The notes beneath the pieces were generated by a model. It made no database searches and was not told where the DNA came from. It worked only from the letters and a program-made list of their open reading frames with translations. The position numbers were made by a program, and so were the translations under genes. 64,000 nt of DNA, taken from NCBI RefSeq assembly GCF_020907245.1, contig NZ_JAJJWH010000004.1, positions 124,001 through 188,000 of the forward strand, read 5' to 3'. Numbering within the stretch: position 1 is the first letter of the stretch; the number at the start of each line of letters is the position of its first letter. The stretch is from Pontibacter harenae. Its GTDB lineage: Bacteria > Bacteroidota > Bacteroidia > Cytophagales > Hymenobacteraceae. Below, one piece after another: positions 36,263-45,800 of this stretch.

Positions 36263-37915
36263 ATGAGTGCTAACAAAGAATCCTGGGGCTCGCGTGTAGG
36301 TCTCATTCTAGCCATGGCTGGGAATGCAGTTGGTCTCGGAAACTTCCTGAGGTTTCCAGTACAGGCTGTGCAGAACGGCGGCGGCGCTTTTATCATTCCT
36401 TACCTGGTTTGTTTCCTTGTGATGGGTATACCGCTACTTTGGATTGAGTGGTCTATGGGGCGTTTCGGCGGCAAGTTCGGGCACCACTCCACACCGTTTA
36501 TAGTGGATTCTATGGGCAAGAATCGCTTTTGGAAGTACATCGGGGTATTCGGCCTCTGGACAAACATTGCTGTAGCTGCTTATTACTGCTACCTTGAGTC
36601 CTGGACGCTTTCTTATGTGTTCCACTCCATCCTTGGTACGTTCAGCGGCTTAGACCAAGAGGCTATTTCTGATTTCTTTGCTACTTATGTAAGCTTAGGT
36701 AAGTCTACATTAGGTATTCCTTACGAGCCAATTGTGTTTTATGTAATATGCTTGTTGCTGAACACCTGGATTCTATCCCAAGGTTTGGCTTCTGGTGTAG
36801 AGCGTGTGGCTAAAATTGGTATGCCAATGCTACTTTTGTTTGGTGCTTTCCTTGCTTTCAAAGGCTTTACCATTACTGCAGGAGAAAACGGTGCTATCAA
36901 CGACAGTTCAGTTGGTCTAAATTTCCTCTGGACACCGAACTTTGATCAGCTTTGGTCACCGTCTGTATGGCTGGCTGCCGCTGGCCAAATTTTCTTTACA
37001 CTTTCTGTGGGTATGGGTACTGTGCAGTGCTATGCTTCTTATGTTCGTCCTAAAGATGATGTTGCCCTGAATGCGATGTCAGCGGGTTGGATGAACGAAT
37101 TTGTGGAAGTAGTATTAGGTGGTGCCATCCTGATCCCGATCTCGATTGGTTATTTAGGTATAGACCGTGTAACGGAGATGGTGCAGAGTGGAGGATTGGG
37201 ACTTGCTTTCAGAACCTTACCGTATTTGTTCTACCAATGGGGGGATGCCTTAGGAGCTTTCTCAGGCGTTATGTGGTTTGGCTTGTTGTTCTTTGCTGGT
37301 ATTACTTCGTCTCTGGCGATGGGTACGCCATGGATTGGTTTCCTGCAAGACGAGTTTAACTGGAATCGCAAAAGTGCAGCCTGGTCTTTTGGCCTAATCG
37401 TATTGATTTTAGGTATGCCAACCGTACTGTTCTTTAGGTACGGCGTGTTCGATGAATACGACTATTGGGCTGGAACAGTATCGCTGGTAGTTTTTGCCTT
37501 ATTGGAAACGATCCTATTCGCGTGGGTATTTGGCATGAAAAAAGGCTGGCGCGAAATTACCTCTGGGGCTGATATTAAAGTGCCAGGCGTTTATAGGTTT
37601 ATCATTAAGTTTATCACCCCCGTACTGTTACTGTGGGTATTCTTGGGCTCTGTTTTTACACCGAAAGGTGGAGACTGGGGTGCTGCTTTCAGAGGAAACT
37701 GGGAGCTCGACAATGGCTCAATCATAAATAAGCTTAAGAATAGTGGACTGAAAGAACAGATTGCAGCAGCAACAGACCCAACCGTGATAGAAGAACTTCA
37801 AAATCAAATGTTCTTCGTAAACGCGTCTCGCATCCTGTTATTGACAGTATGGCTTACTTTGGCCCTGTTGGTGTATGTTGCTTATAAAAAAAGAGTTAGA
37901 GAAGGAAGAATTTAG
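36263..37915 (+). CDS. Sodium-dependent neurotransmitter-type (NSS) amino-acid transporter
   Basis: A 550-residue inner-membrane protein with about 12 helices. The N-terminal GLILAMAGNAVGLGNFLRFP with the GGGAFIIPYL unwound region is the sodium- and substrate-binding signature of the NSS family. FFTLSVGMGTVQCYASY is the helix 6-7 sodium-site region. Immediately downstream is a 53-codon gene for a MetS-like small subunit, which suggests a MetP-type methionine/alanine importer. The NSS-MetS-HhH genes are tightly spaced and probably one transcript. Confidence 0.95.
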   Translation: MSANKESWGSRVGLILAMAGNAVGLGNFLRFPVQAVQNGGGAFIIPYLVCFLVMGIPLLWIEWSMGRFGGKFGHHSTPFIVDSMGKNRFWKYIGVFGLWTNIAVAAYYCYLESWTLSYVFHSILGTFSGLDQEAISDFFATYVSLGKSTLGIPYEPIVFYVICLLLNTWILSQGLASGVERVAKIGMPMLLLFGAFLAFKGFTITAGENGAINDSSVGLNFLWTPNFDQLWSPSVWLAAAGQIFFTLSVGMGTVQCYASYVRPKDDVALNAMSAGWMNEFVEVVLGGAILIPISIGYLGIDRVTEMVQSGGLGLAFRTLPYLFYQWGDALGAFSGVMWFGLLFFAGITSSLAMGTPWIGFLQDEFNWNRKSAAWSFGLIVLILGMPTVLFFRYGVFDEYDYWAGTVSLVVFALLETILFAWVFGMKKGWREITSGADIKVPGVYRFIIKFITPVLLLWVFLGSVFTPKGGDWGAAFRGNWELDNGSIINKLKNSGLKEQIAAATDPTVIEELQNQMFFVNASRILLLTVWLTLALLVYVAYKKRVREGRI

Positions 37916-37921
37916 GAAACT

Positions 37922-38083
37922 ATGAATACATCTGCACTTGTTATCATGCTTACCACGATGACGCTGGTAACTGGACTAATGATATTTTTTTTCGTGAAGG
38001 TGATAACCACGCCTCCGAAGCCAGAACCTGACTCTTACCTCGACAACGATGATGAGGCGGAGCGGCAGGTTCCGAACCGATAA
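37922..38083 (+). CDS. MetS-like small subunit of the NSS transporter
   Basis: A 53-residue protein that begins MNTSALVIMLTTMTLVTGLM. It has a single N-terminal helix (about 5-27, ending IFFFVKVI) and a short Pro/Asp/Glu-rich cytoplasmic tail (PPKPEPDSYLDNDDEAE). It starts six bases after the NSS transporter stop codon and ends seven bases before the next ATG. Topology, size and position match the methionine/alanine importer small subunit known to accompany MetP-type NSS transporters. Too short for ordinary gene calling, but the context is convincing. Confidence 0.85.
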   Translation: MNTSALVIMLTTMTLVTGLMIFFFVKVITTPPKPEPDSYLDNDDEAERQVPNR

Positions 38084-38090
38084 AGTATAA

Positions 38091-39050
38091 ATGAAAAAGA
38101 TAAAACACTGGATCAGACGCTACTTTGGCTTTTCGAAGCGTGAAACAAACGGATTTCTGGTGTTGATAAGCCTAATGGTGCTGCTTACGGCAGCACCATT
38201 TCTTTTTCAGAAGTTTTATGCTTCGGATAATTCTTCTTTCGGGAGCCCTCAGGACCAACAAACGCTGGATAGCTTGGTAGCCCATCTAGAGGCAAAGCAG
38301 CCTGAAAAGGGTAACTATAGCAACTATAAAACGGTGCCAACGGTGGCGCTGCGGCCCTTTAACCCTAATGAGCTATCAGTAGAGCAGTGGCAGGCATTCG
38401 GTTTACCCAAGTACCTGGCTCAGCGCATCCTTAATTATCGCAGTAAAGTAGGCGATCTAACTTACAAAGCAGAACTAGCCAAAATCTACGGCCTGCCCGA
38501 TTCTATTTTTCAAAGGCTGTACCCTTACATACAACTCCCCGAGAACAAGCCTGATAAGTATAATCGCCGCGAAGGTATAGCAGGCAATAACTCACCACGC
38601 CCTGAGCCAAACCCTAATTGGAACACGAACAAACGCGAGCGCTTCATACTAGCTCCTTTTAATATTAACGCCGCCGATACTACGCAACTGAAGCAGATCA
38701 GAGGCATAGGCAGCAAGTTATCAGCCCGTATCGTGAAGTACAGAGATGGCTTGGGAGGCTTTCATAGTATGAGGCAGTTGCAGGAGGTATATGGCCTGCA
38801 ACCCGAAACAGTAGATAGCCTGCAGAAGTATACCTTTGTGCCTGATGTGTATGCGCCGCAGCAGCTACCGCTAAATGCAGTTACAGCCGATGAACTAAAG
38901 GCACACCCGTATATCTCATCCAACGTAGCCCGTGCTATAGTTGCTTACCGCGAGCAGCACGGCCTATACAAAAGAGTAGAAGACGTACAGCAAGTAAAGC
39001 TGATAAGCAAAGATTTGTTCGAGAAGCTAAAACCATACCTCACGCTTTAA
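38091..39050 (+). CDS. Helix-hairpin-helix DNA-binding protein, membrane-anchored
   Basis: A 319-residue protein. A basic N-terminus (KHWIRRYFGFSKRETNGFL) precedes one membrane helix (about 20-42). Three helix-hairpin-helix (ComEA-like) units follow, near residues 90-150, 190-245 and 255-319; each has the pattern of a hairpin with I-x-G or L-P and a Tyr-Arg stretch, such as IRGIGSKLSARIVKYRDGLGG. It resembles the ComEA family that binds incoming DNA in competence, but a role in membrane-associated DNA handling is only inferred. Third gene of the NSS-MetS transcript. Confidence 0.85.
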   Translation: MKKIKHWIRRYFGFSKRETNGFLVLISLMVLLTAAPFLFQKFYASDNSSFGSPQDQQTLDSLVAHLEAKQPEKGNYSNYKTVPTVALRPFNPNELSVEQWQAFGLPKYLAQRILNYRSKVGDLTYKAELAKIYGLPDSIFQRLYPYIQLPENKPDKYNRREGIAGNNSPRPEPNPNWNTNKRERFILAPFNINAADTTQLKQIRGIGSKLSARIVKYRDGLGGFHSMRQLQEVYGLQPETVDSLQKYTFVPDVYAPQQLPLNAVTADELKAHPYISSNVARAIVAYREQHGLYKRVEDVQQVKLISKDLFEKLKPYLTL

Positions 39051-39060
39051 CGCCTGCATA

Positions 39061-39100
39061 ACAGGCACTCACAGCGTCTTCCAGACCTGTGAGTGCCTGT
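39061..39100. terminator. Hairpin between convergent genes
   Basis: Fourteen-base-pair perfect stem (39061-39074 with 39087-39100), 12-base loop, no T run in either direction. Probably a transcript-ending or stabilising hairpin between the HhH gene and the dehydrogenase gene. Confidence 0.6.
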
Positions 39101-39116
39101 GGCAAAGGCCGTATAA

Positions 39117-39986
39117 TTACTTCCCCTCCGAAAGAAAAACACGATACACCGCCGAAAGGTCTTCTTCGCCAAAGCCTTTTTCTTTTGCCTGGGCATAAAG
39201 TTCTTTGGTGGCATGGAGCGAAGGCAAGGCTACGTTTTGCTCATAAGCCGTAACGCCAGCCAAATGCAGGTCTTTATGGGCCCACTCCAGCGGGAACTGC
39301 GGCGAGAAATCTCGCTTCAGGATTTTGGTTTGTTTCAGATTCAGAAATGGTGCCGCGGCAGGTCCACCGAGTAACGTTTCGCAAAGCTTTTCTTCTGATA
39401 TACCTAAAGCTGTACCCAACTTAAGCGCTTCGGCAAAAGAGGCCATAGCCTGGGCAAGCATCATGTTGTTCACTATTTTCATGCTGGCCCCTTGGCCGTG
39501 ATCGCCCACGTGCACTGTTTCCTTTCCCATCACGTCCAGCAGTTCCTGCACCTGTTCCACATCAGCCGCATCGCCGCCAATCAAAAAGATCAGTTCGCCT
39601 TTTTCGGCTGGAACAAGCGAGCCAGACACAGGGGCATCTAAGTAGCGCTGCCCCATCTTTTTGGCGTGGTGCGCCATTTTAATGGTGAAAGAAGGGTTTA
39701 CGGTGCTGCAGTTCACCCACAGCGAGTTGCCAGGCAGCGACTTCAGAAAACCGTCTGTTCCCAAAGCCACTTCTTCCACCGCCTCTGGAGTAGAGAGCAT
39801 TGTAATTACCAGGCGGCACTGTTGAGCCACTTCCTCAGGCGATTCAGCCCGTGTGGCACCCTGCTCCACCAGTTCATCAGCTTTAGACTGCGTGCGGTTG
39901 TATACCACCAGATCGTGGCCTGCTTTCTGTAAGTTAGCCGCCATGCGACTGCCCATAATACCTAATCCTATAAATCCTACTTTCAT
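39117..39986 (-). CDS. Beta-hydroxyacid dehydrogenase family oxidoreductase
   Basis: A 289-residue NAD(P)-dependent enzyme of the 3-hydroxyisobutyrate dehydrogenase/GLYR1 family. Features: GFIGLGIMGSRMAANLQKAG cofactor motif, the substrate motif DAPVSGSLVPAEKG, and KIVNNMMLAQAMASFAEAL with the catalytic Lys. The C-terminal all-helical domain is complete. Members reduce succinic or glyoxylic semialdehyde or oxidise hydroxyisobutyrate. The actual substrate cannot be told from sequence. Standalone gene. Confidence 0.93.
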   Translation of the reverse strand: MKVGFIGLGIMGSRMAANLQKAGHDLVVYNRTQSKADELVEQGATRAESPEEVAQQCRLVITMLSTPEAVEEVALGTDGFLKSLPGNSLWVNCSTVNPSFTIKMAHHAKKMGQRYLDAPVSGSLVPAEKGELIFLIGGDAADVEQVQELLDVMGKETVHVGDHGQGASMKIVNNMMLAQAMASFAEALKLGTALGISEEKLCETLLGGPAAAPFLNLKQTKILKRDFSPQFPLEWAHKDLHLAGVTAYEQNVALPSLHATKELYAQAKEKGFGEEDLSAVYRVFLSEGK

Positions 39987-40054
39987 GTATGTTCTTCTTT
40001 TGAAGTTGTAATATTACCAAAGCTAATCATCTAATGAATGATAGCCTCTTAAAT

Positions 40055-40531
40055 TTAAAGCTCCCTAATCAACTGCTCTGCCTTCTCCAGTGCTTGCCGT
40101 TCGCTTTTAAAGGAAAGCATCTTTTTCGCCTCAGGTAAAAGTACCCATCGCGCCTCGTTTACCTCATGGTCGTGGTTTTGCACATCGCCAGATTTGTAGC
40201 GGAGCAGGAAAAGGTGCACGAACTTTTGGAAACGGACACGCTGCTTTCCCTTATTGCCAACGTACCAGTACTCTATCGTTTGGATGTGCTTGATGAGCTC
40301 TGCTGCTATACCTGCTTCTTCCCGAACTTCACGCAGGGCAGTAACTTCTGGGGTTTCGCCTGGGTCTAAGATGCCTTTGGGCAGCTGCCAGCGTGCGGGC
40401 TTTCCAGCCGAGATCAGTGCCACTTCTAAACCCGCTGCCGATATTCTGTAAACAACACCGCCTGCCGATACCTGCTCCAGCACAGGTGGCTTCGGCTGAT
40501 CAGGAAAGAGTGGTAGCTGTTGTTGCGGCAT
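40055..40531 (-). CDS. Nudix hydrolase
   Basis: A 158-residue protein with a complete Nudix box spanning GILDPGETPEVTALREVREE then AGI, at about residues 53-75. The N-terminal 15 residues are Pro/Gln-rich. It resembles the Ap4A/diadenosine-like branch in the sequence QTIEYWYVGNKGKQRVRFQKFVHLFLL. The substrate is probably a nucleoside polyphosphate, not further defined. It follows the alpha/beta-hydrolase gene with a 51-base gap on the same strand. Confidence 0.93.
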   Translation of the reverse strand: MPQQQLPLFPDQPKPPVLEQVSAGGVVYRISAAGLEVALISAGKPARWQLPKGILDPGETPEVTALREVREEAGIAAELIKHIQTIEYWYVGNKGKQRVRFQKFVHLFLLRYKSGDVQNHDHEVNEARWVLLPEAKKMLSFKSERQALEKAEQLIREL

Positions 40532-40582
40532 GAGTAGATATACTGGTTTACCAGTAAGTACAGCAGAACAGCAAGTATAGTT

Positions 40583-41668
40583 TTACTGGCGCTTCCGCTG
40601 GTCGTTCAGCCAGAGCAGACTAGGGTTGTAGGCCATGTCGTGCACACCTTTGTACAGAATCAGCTTAACGTTGTTTGATGATCTTTCGAACACAACAGGA
40701 GGATCGCCTTGTGCAAAGTATTTATCGGTAGCGGTGCTATCCAACCCTGGCGGCAGGGCCTGTTCCGCAACAATGTAATCCATTTGCTCCTGAGAAATAG
40801 TATCTTCGGGGGCAGCTAGTATGTTAAAAGCACGGATGGAGTGGCTGGGCGGCACGAGCAAGTCATTGATGCCGTGCGCCAGGAAAATAGGTACGTCTTT
40901 AGCCTGGTGAATTTGTGTACTGGGGCTACGTTGTTTTGCTTCTTTGGCAACTTCAGTGTCAGGCAAAGGTTCACCTCCAAGGGCAGCGCAAATCTGATCG
41001 TTGTAATGCCTATGAGGGTAATTAAGATTAAACTGGTACCAATCTACAATATCAAACACGGGTACCCAAGCCATTACTCCTGCCCAAAGCTCGGGGTGCC
41101 TGCTAGCTGCTACCAGGGCCGTCATAGCGCCTCCAGAAGAGCCAACCAAATACACACGCGAAGAATCTATATGGTCATGCTCCATGGCATAATGCACCGC
41201 ATCTACTATATCCTGAATAGCAACATCAGAGGCCATGGCCTCAGGTGTTTCGAAAGCGCCTCTATAGTTTGGCTGGATGAAAGCCCAATCATACTTCTTG
41301 GCCCAATGTGCATAAGGCAAGCTTACCTCTTGCAAAAACTCGCTGCTCCAGCTGTGCAGTACCACCAGTAAAGGTTTTTTTCTGTCAGATTCGGAAGCAA
41401 AGTACAAAGCGGAGTCCACCTGTCCGTCGGCAGTAGATTTTATAGCTATGTTCTGAACTTCAGGAATTTGTTTTCGCCATTCCTCTATACTTTCCGCTGC
41501 AAACGTAGCAGGATACTGCTTAGAAGTGGTATATTCCTGCATGCGCTCAATCGGAGGAATAGGAAAGTTCTTATTCTCACGACAGGAGCTAAAGGAGACA
41601 GTTACCAACACGCTTATGGAAATGAGTAGGCGAATAGGACTGCTCAAGATGATGTTCGTTCGCTTCAT
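40583..41668 (-). CDS. Lipoprotein alpha/beta-hydrolase (prolyl oligopeptidase-like)
   Basis: I start at the ATG 41668, giving a lipoprotein signal (MKRTNIILSSPIRLLISISV then the lipobox VSFSSC). Residues from about 75 form an alpha/beta hydrolase with LVVLHSWSS (oxyanion region), nucleophile elbow GSSGGAM with Ser, and late residues FLAHGINDLLVPP (Asp) and KGVHDMAY (His). The set of triad residues is complete. It resembles prolyl-oligopeptidase family S9 hydrolases or esterases and is probably anchored in the periplasm. Substrate unknown. Confidence 0.85.
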   Translation of the reverse strand: MKRTNIILSSPIRLLISISVLVTVSFSSCRENKNFPIPPIERMQEYTTSKQYPATFAAESIEEWRKQIPEVQNIAIKSTADGQVDSALYFASESDRKKPLLVVLHSWSSEFLQEVSLPYAHWAKKYDWAFIQPNYRGAFETPEAMASDVAIQDIVDAVHYAMEHDHIDSSRVYLVGSSGGAMTALVAASRHPELWAGVMAWVPVFDIVDWYQFNLNYPHRHYNDQICAALGGEPLPDTEVAKEAKQRSPSTQIHQAKDVPIFLAHGINDLLVPPSHSIRAFNILAAPEDTISQEQMDYIVAEQALPPGLDSTATDKYFAQGDPPVVFERSSNNVKLILYKGVHDMAYNPSLLWLNDQRKRQ

Positions 41669-41949
41669 GTTTAGTATAAACGTTCGTGTTTGTGAAACAG
41701 CGGCTGCTGGACTAAGTTTCACAACGCTTTGGAGACTGTTTGATTGCAAAAGGTAGTTTTAACATGGGTGCTATACCTTAAGCTAATTCAATACGTTAAA
41801 CGAAAGCTAAAGATATAGCTATTTAGGAATATCCAGAAAAGCCATCAATATGGAAGAGCGAATAATTCCTGTAAACCCTCTTTTTCAAATATGATCTTAT
41901 CGATTTTAAGGTCAGACCAACCTTCCTGTAGTTTGTAGGAAAATCGGTT

Positions 41950-42717
41950 TTACTCCTGCACTGTTTCCATTATCTCACACCTTACCTGAAGCTTTGATCT
42001 CGAAGTGAAGTATTTTACGATGGCATCCGCTTTCTCATCACTTACCTCATGAAAGTTGTATGAAGTGTCCCATACTCTGCCGTCTGTGAAAGCTATTTTA
42101 TAGTACGGATCTGTTCTTGCAACTCCTTCAGCATTAAGTTGTTGTTCATAATGTGTGATTGATACTATATCTTGAATGGTATACTCCTGTGGCGTTAGCG
42201 AAGTAAAATCATCAATAACAATTTTGTCACCTTTGATTTCTTTGTACCAGCCAAGTGCCAAAAACGAAACCACAATTCCTGCTACAACACAAATAGCACA
42301 TAGAGGGCGCATTACTTTATAACCGTCTATGCCATGTTTCCTGTTGGTATACTCAATATACACATCATACTCTTCTCGCAGGAGCAGGTAGTATAGAAAC
42401 TCCATAGGCCGTAAAATCAGCCCAAAGCCGAAACAAAGCCCTGGCGCTAGCCAAAACGTATCAGGTGGGTAAATGGCAAAATCTGTTTCACGGCCACGCA
42501 AGTATATCTCCTGTATATCGTTACCAAGTAAATAGATACCGTAACAGATGATACCAACAAAGAAAAAAAGCGGGATGACAGATAAAGCCTCATAGAGCAT
42601 GTACTTCCTCTTGTTGATTGAAACCAGCATTTCATAGTCTTGGATAGGCTTTGTCTTGTGTGGAAAAAGTGCTCCTATAAGAAGAAATACAACAGCAGAA
42701 ATAATAGTGGCTACCAT
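41950..42717 (-). CDS. Hypothetical membrane protein
   Basis: A 255-residue protein, start ATG at 42717 preferred over a TTG nine bases upstream. Four hydrophobic segments: about 1-20, 44-66, 88-112 and 140-158, interrupted by charged loops. The C-terminal 95 residues are soluble and contain repeated polar sequence with YKIAFTDGRVWDTSYNFHEV, suggestive of a beta-sheet domain. I do not recognise the family. It is divergent from the large helicase gene. Confidence 0.72.
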   Translation of the reverse strand: MVATIISAVVFLLIGALFPHKTKPIQDYEMLVSINKRKYMLYEALSVIPLFFFVGIICYGIYLLGNDIQEIYLRGRETDFAIYPPDTFWLAPGLCFGFGLILRPMEFLYYLLLREEYDVYIEYTNRKHGIDGYKVMRPLCAICVVAGIVVSFLALGWYKEIKGDKIVIDDFTSLTPQEYTIQDIVSITHYEQQLNAEGVARTDPYYKIAFTDGRVWDTSYNFHEVSDEKADAIVKYFTSRSKLQVRCEIMETVQE

Positions 42718-42854
42718 CTGACGCAAATGCTAAGAACTATACAATATACAAATATCCTCACACACCTGCGTTTCTAACTCTGTGCAAATCGTGCTAAATT
42801 GCCCCTTCTTAGAAACCTGTTCATGTTAACTGCACGTTAACGGAACGTTGTACT

Positions 42855-45800
42855 ATGAAGTCTATCCTCAAGAACTACCGCCGCCGACTACTTAACCTGA
42901 GCTCCAGCAACAGGGCTTTGCTGCTGTTGCGCTTGTCGAAGGAGTGGCACCTGGATGTCGAGGAGCTGGATTTTCTGATACACGATCCTGCCTTTTCCAT
43001 TGTGCAACAGCTGATTGCTGGCAAAAGACGGATTCCTGTCAGCCCTTACGCCGACAGCCGCTACGCTCCCGTGGCACCTGTTAGCCGCAGGTTGCGCAAC
43101 ATCAGACGTAAAACGGAGATGGTGTTTGAGGAACGTGGTACGCGAGAGCTGTATCTGGGCTGGCCGTTTGTGTATGGTAAGTTTTCGGATGGTACAGCGG
43201 TGCGTTCCCCACTGCTGTTTTTTCCTGTGCAGCTGCAAATAAACGGCAGGCAGGAGTGGGAGCTAGCACCTGACGAAACGCAGCCGCCGCACTTTAACCA
43301 AAGCTTTTTACTGGCTTACGCGCACTACATGGGCACACCGCTCGCTGAGCAACTGCTAGAGCTGGATCTGAGCACGTTGTCGAGCCACTCGCTGGAGTTC
43401 CGCACACAAGTGTACGAACTGATGAAGGAGCACCAACTGGCCGTGCACGTGGGGCGTGAGTTCTTTGCCGATAAAGTAAAACCGTTCCGCGACTATAAAA
43501 AAGCTGAGTTTGAGGAAACACTGAAGCCAGGGCAACTGCACCTGGAGCAGGAGGCCGTACTGGGAATCTATCCGCAGACAGCCTCTTATTTACTAGCCGA
43601 TTTCGATGAGTTGTTGGAGCGGGGCGAGCTGCAAGAAATGGAAGACCTGTTTTCTTTTACCAAGGCAAGTATAAACCATGCAGTGCAGGCGCAGCAAACA
43701 TTTACGGCTTTTGCCATGGATGCCTCGCAGGAAGCGGCATTGCAGCAGGTTAAGCAAGGGAAATCGTTGGTGGTGCAGGGGCCGCCTGGCACAGGTAAAT
43801 CGCAGCTCATCTGTAATTTGGTGTCGGATTTTACGGCGCGGGGCAAAAAGGTATTGGTTGTAAGCCAGAAGCGAGCAGCGCTGGATGTGGTGCATCAGCG
43901 GCTGGCATCGAAAGGTCTGAACAGTTTTGCAGCCATCGTGCACGACATGAACGCCGACAGGAAAGCTGTTTTTGAGCAGATCAGGCAGCAGATAGACCAA
44001 CTAGACGAGTATAAAAAGCAGAACCTCGCCCTCAACAGTATTTACACCGACCGCACTTTCCTGGAAGCAAGCCGAGGAATTAACCGCTGTATGCAGCAAC
44101 TGTCGGCGTTTAAGCAGGCGCTGTTCGATACCAGCCGTTGCGGTTGGTCAGCCAAGGAACTATATCTGCGCAGTAGTCTGCAGGAGCCGCATCTGCAGTT
44201 GGCAAACTATAAAAACTTTACCGCTGCAACAGTAGCAGATTTTCTGCCGCGCCTGCGCTACTACCTCCATTCTGCCGCCGTTTTTGAGCAGGATGATTTT
44301 GTGCTGAAGGAGCGTCGAAGCTTTAAAAACTATGGTTGGCCGCAGCGGCAGGAACTGGAGCAAATTATACATGAGCTGCCCGAGAAGTACAAAGAATTGC
44401 AGAGAAGTATAAGCAAACTCAGCGGCTATACTTTCTCGTTAGATGATCTGCCAAACTTTAGAAGTGCTTTGTCAACTATAGCCGAGGCGCAGGAGCTGTT
44501 GCAGGAAGAGGAGGTACTACCTGTGCTGCACCAACTGCAGCAGGAACAGGTAAAGCCAAAGGATTTGCAGGAGCAGGTAAAAGCTTTGCAGGAGCTGTAC
44601 CTGGTTTCTCCTGCGCCCGATGCCGCCATACCTGTTACAAATCTAGCGGCCGTAAAGGCAGCGGTAGCTACATACGAGCAGCAGCGCGGCAACTTGATTA
44701 AAAGTTTAGGCTGGACGTTCTCGCCTAAAAAGAAAATACTGGAGGAGGCGCTGGCAAAGTATAACCTGCACGAACTAAACGATACCAACATCGGCAAACT
44801 GCAGCAACGGCTGGAGTTGCGCTACAAAGCCGAAGAACTGATCAGCATCATTAATAGCCACATCAGTTTTAACCTTAACATTGAAGACCAGCCAACGCCG
44901 ATGCTGCAAAAGCTGAAGGTGGTGGAGCTGGCCCTGCAGACGCAAAAGCTGCTGCTTAAGCTTCAGAAGGAAAAGGTACTGCATAAAAAATTTCTGCCCG
45001 AGACAGACCTGCTGGAGCAGTTGGAGGCGCTGAGATATTGTGTCGATTCGCTGAGCAAAGATAACAGCAAATGGCTGCAAAGGCTGCCCGAGACACAGGT
45101 GCAAAAGCTGCTAGATGACGAAGCGCACGGGCAGAAACTACTGCATGCGTTGCAGGAGCATTTTGAGCCTTTGGTGGCGCACGACGCTTTAGTGCACTCT
45201 TTTTCGACTGCAGAGAAGGAAGTGGCCGATCAGTTGCTGGCGCAGGGCATAGCTTCTGCCGACGAGGTGGAAAAACTTTTTCTGAACAGCTTGTACCTGG
45301 CTTGGATTTACGAATTGGAGGCGCAAAACCCTGAGCTGCGGATGCCATCGAGTGGCGAACTGGAACGAGTGGAAGCGGAACTGCAAGGCCACCTGCAACA
45401 GAAGCAGCAACTGAGTCAGGAGATTGTGCTATCGAAGCTGCGGGAGCAAACTTACAGCCACCTAGAAACAAACCGCTTGGGCAATGTGGTAACCTACCGC
45501 CGTTTGCATGCGCAGGTAAGTAAAAAGCGTAGCCTGTACCCGCTGCGCAAGCTGTTCTCTTTGTTCGCTGCAGAGCTGTTAGACTTAGTGCCTTGTTGGC
45601 TGGCTTCGCCTGAAACGGTATCGGCGGTGCTGCCGCTGGAACGCTGTTTTGATTTGGTGATTTTTGACGAGGCCTCGCAGTGCTTTGCCGAAACAGGTAT
45701 ACCGAGCATGCTGCGGGGGCAACAGGTGGTGGTGGCAGGCGATGCGCAGCAGCTGAAACCGTCGGACCTGTACCGCACCCGCTGGACTGCCGATGAGGAG

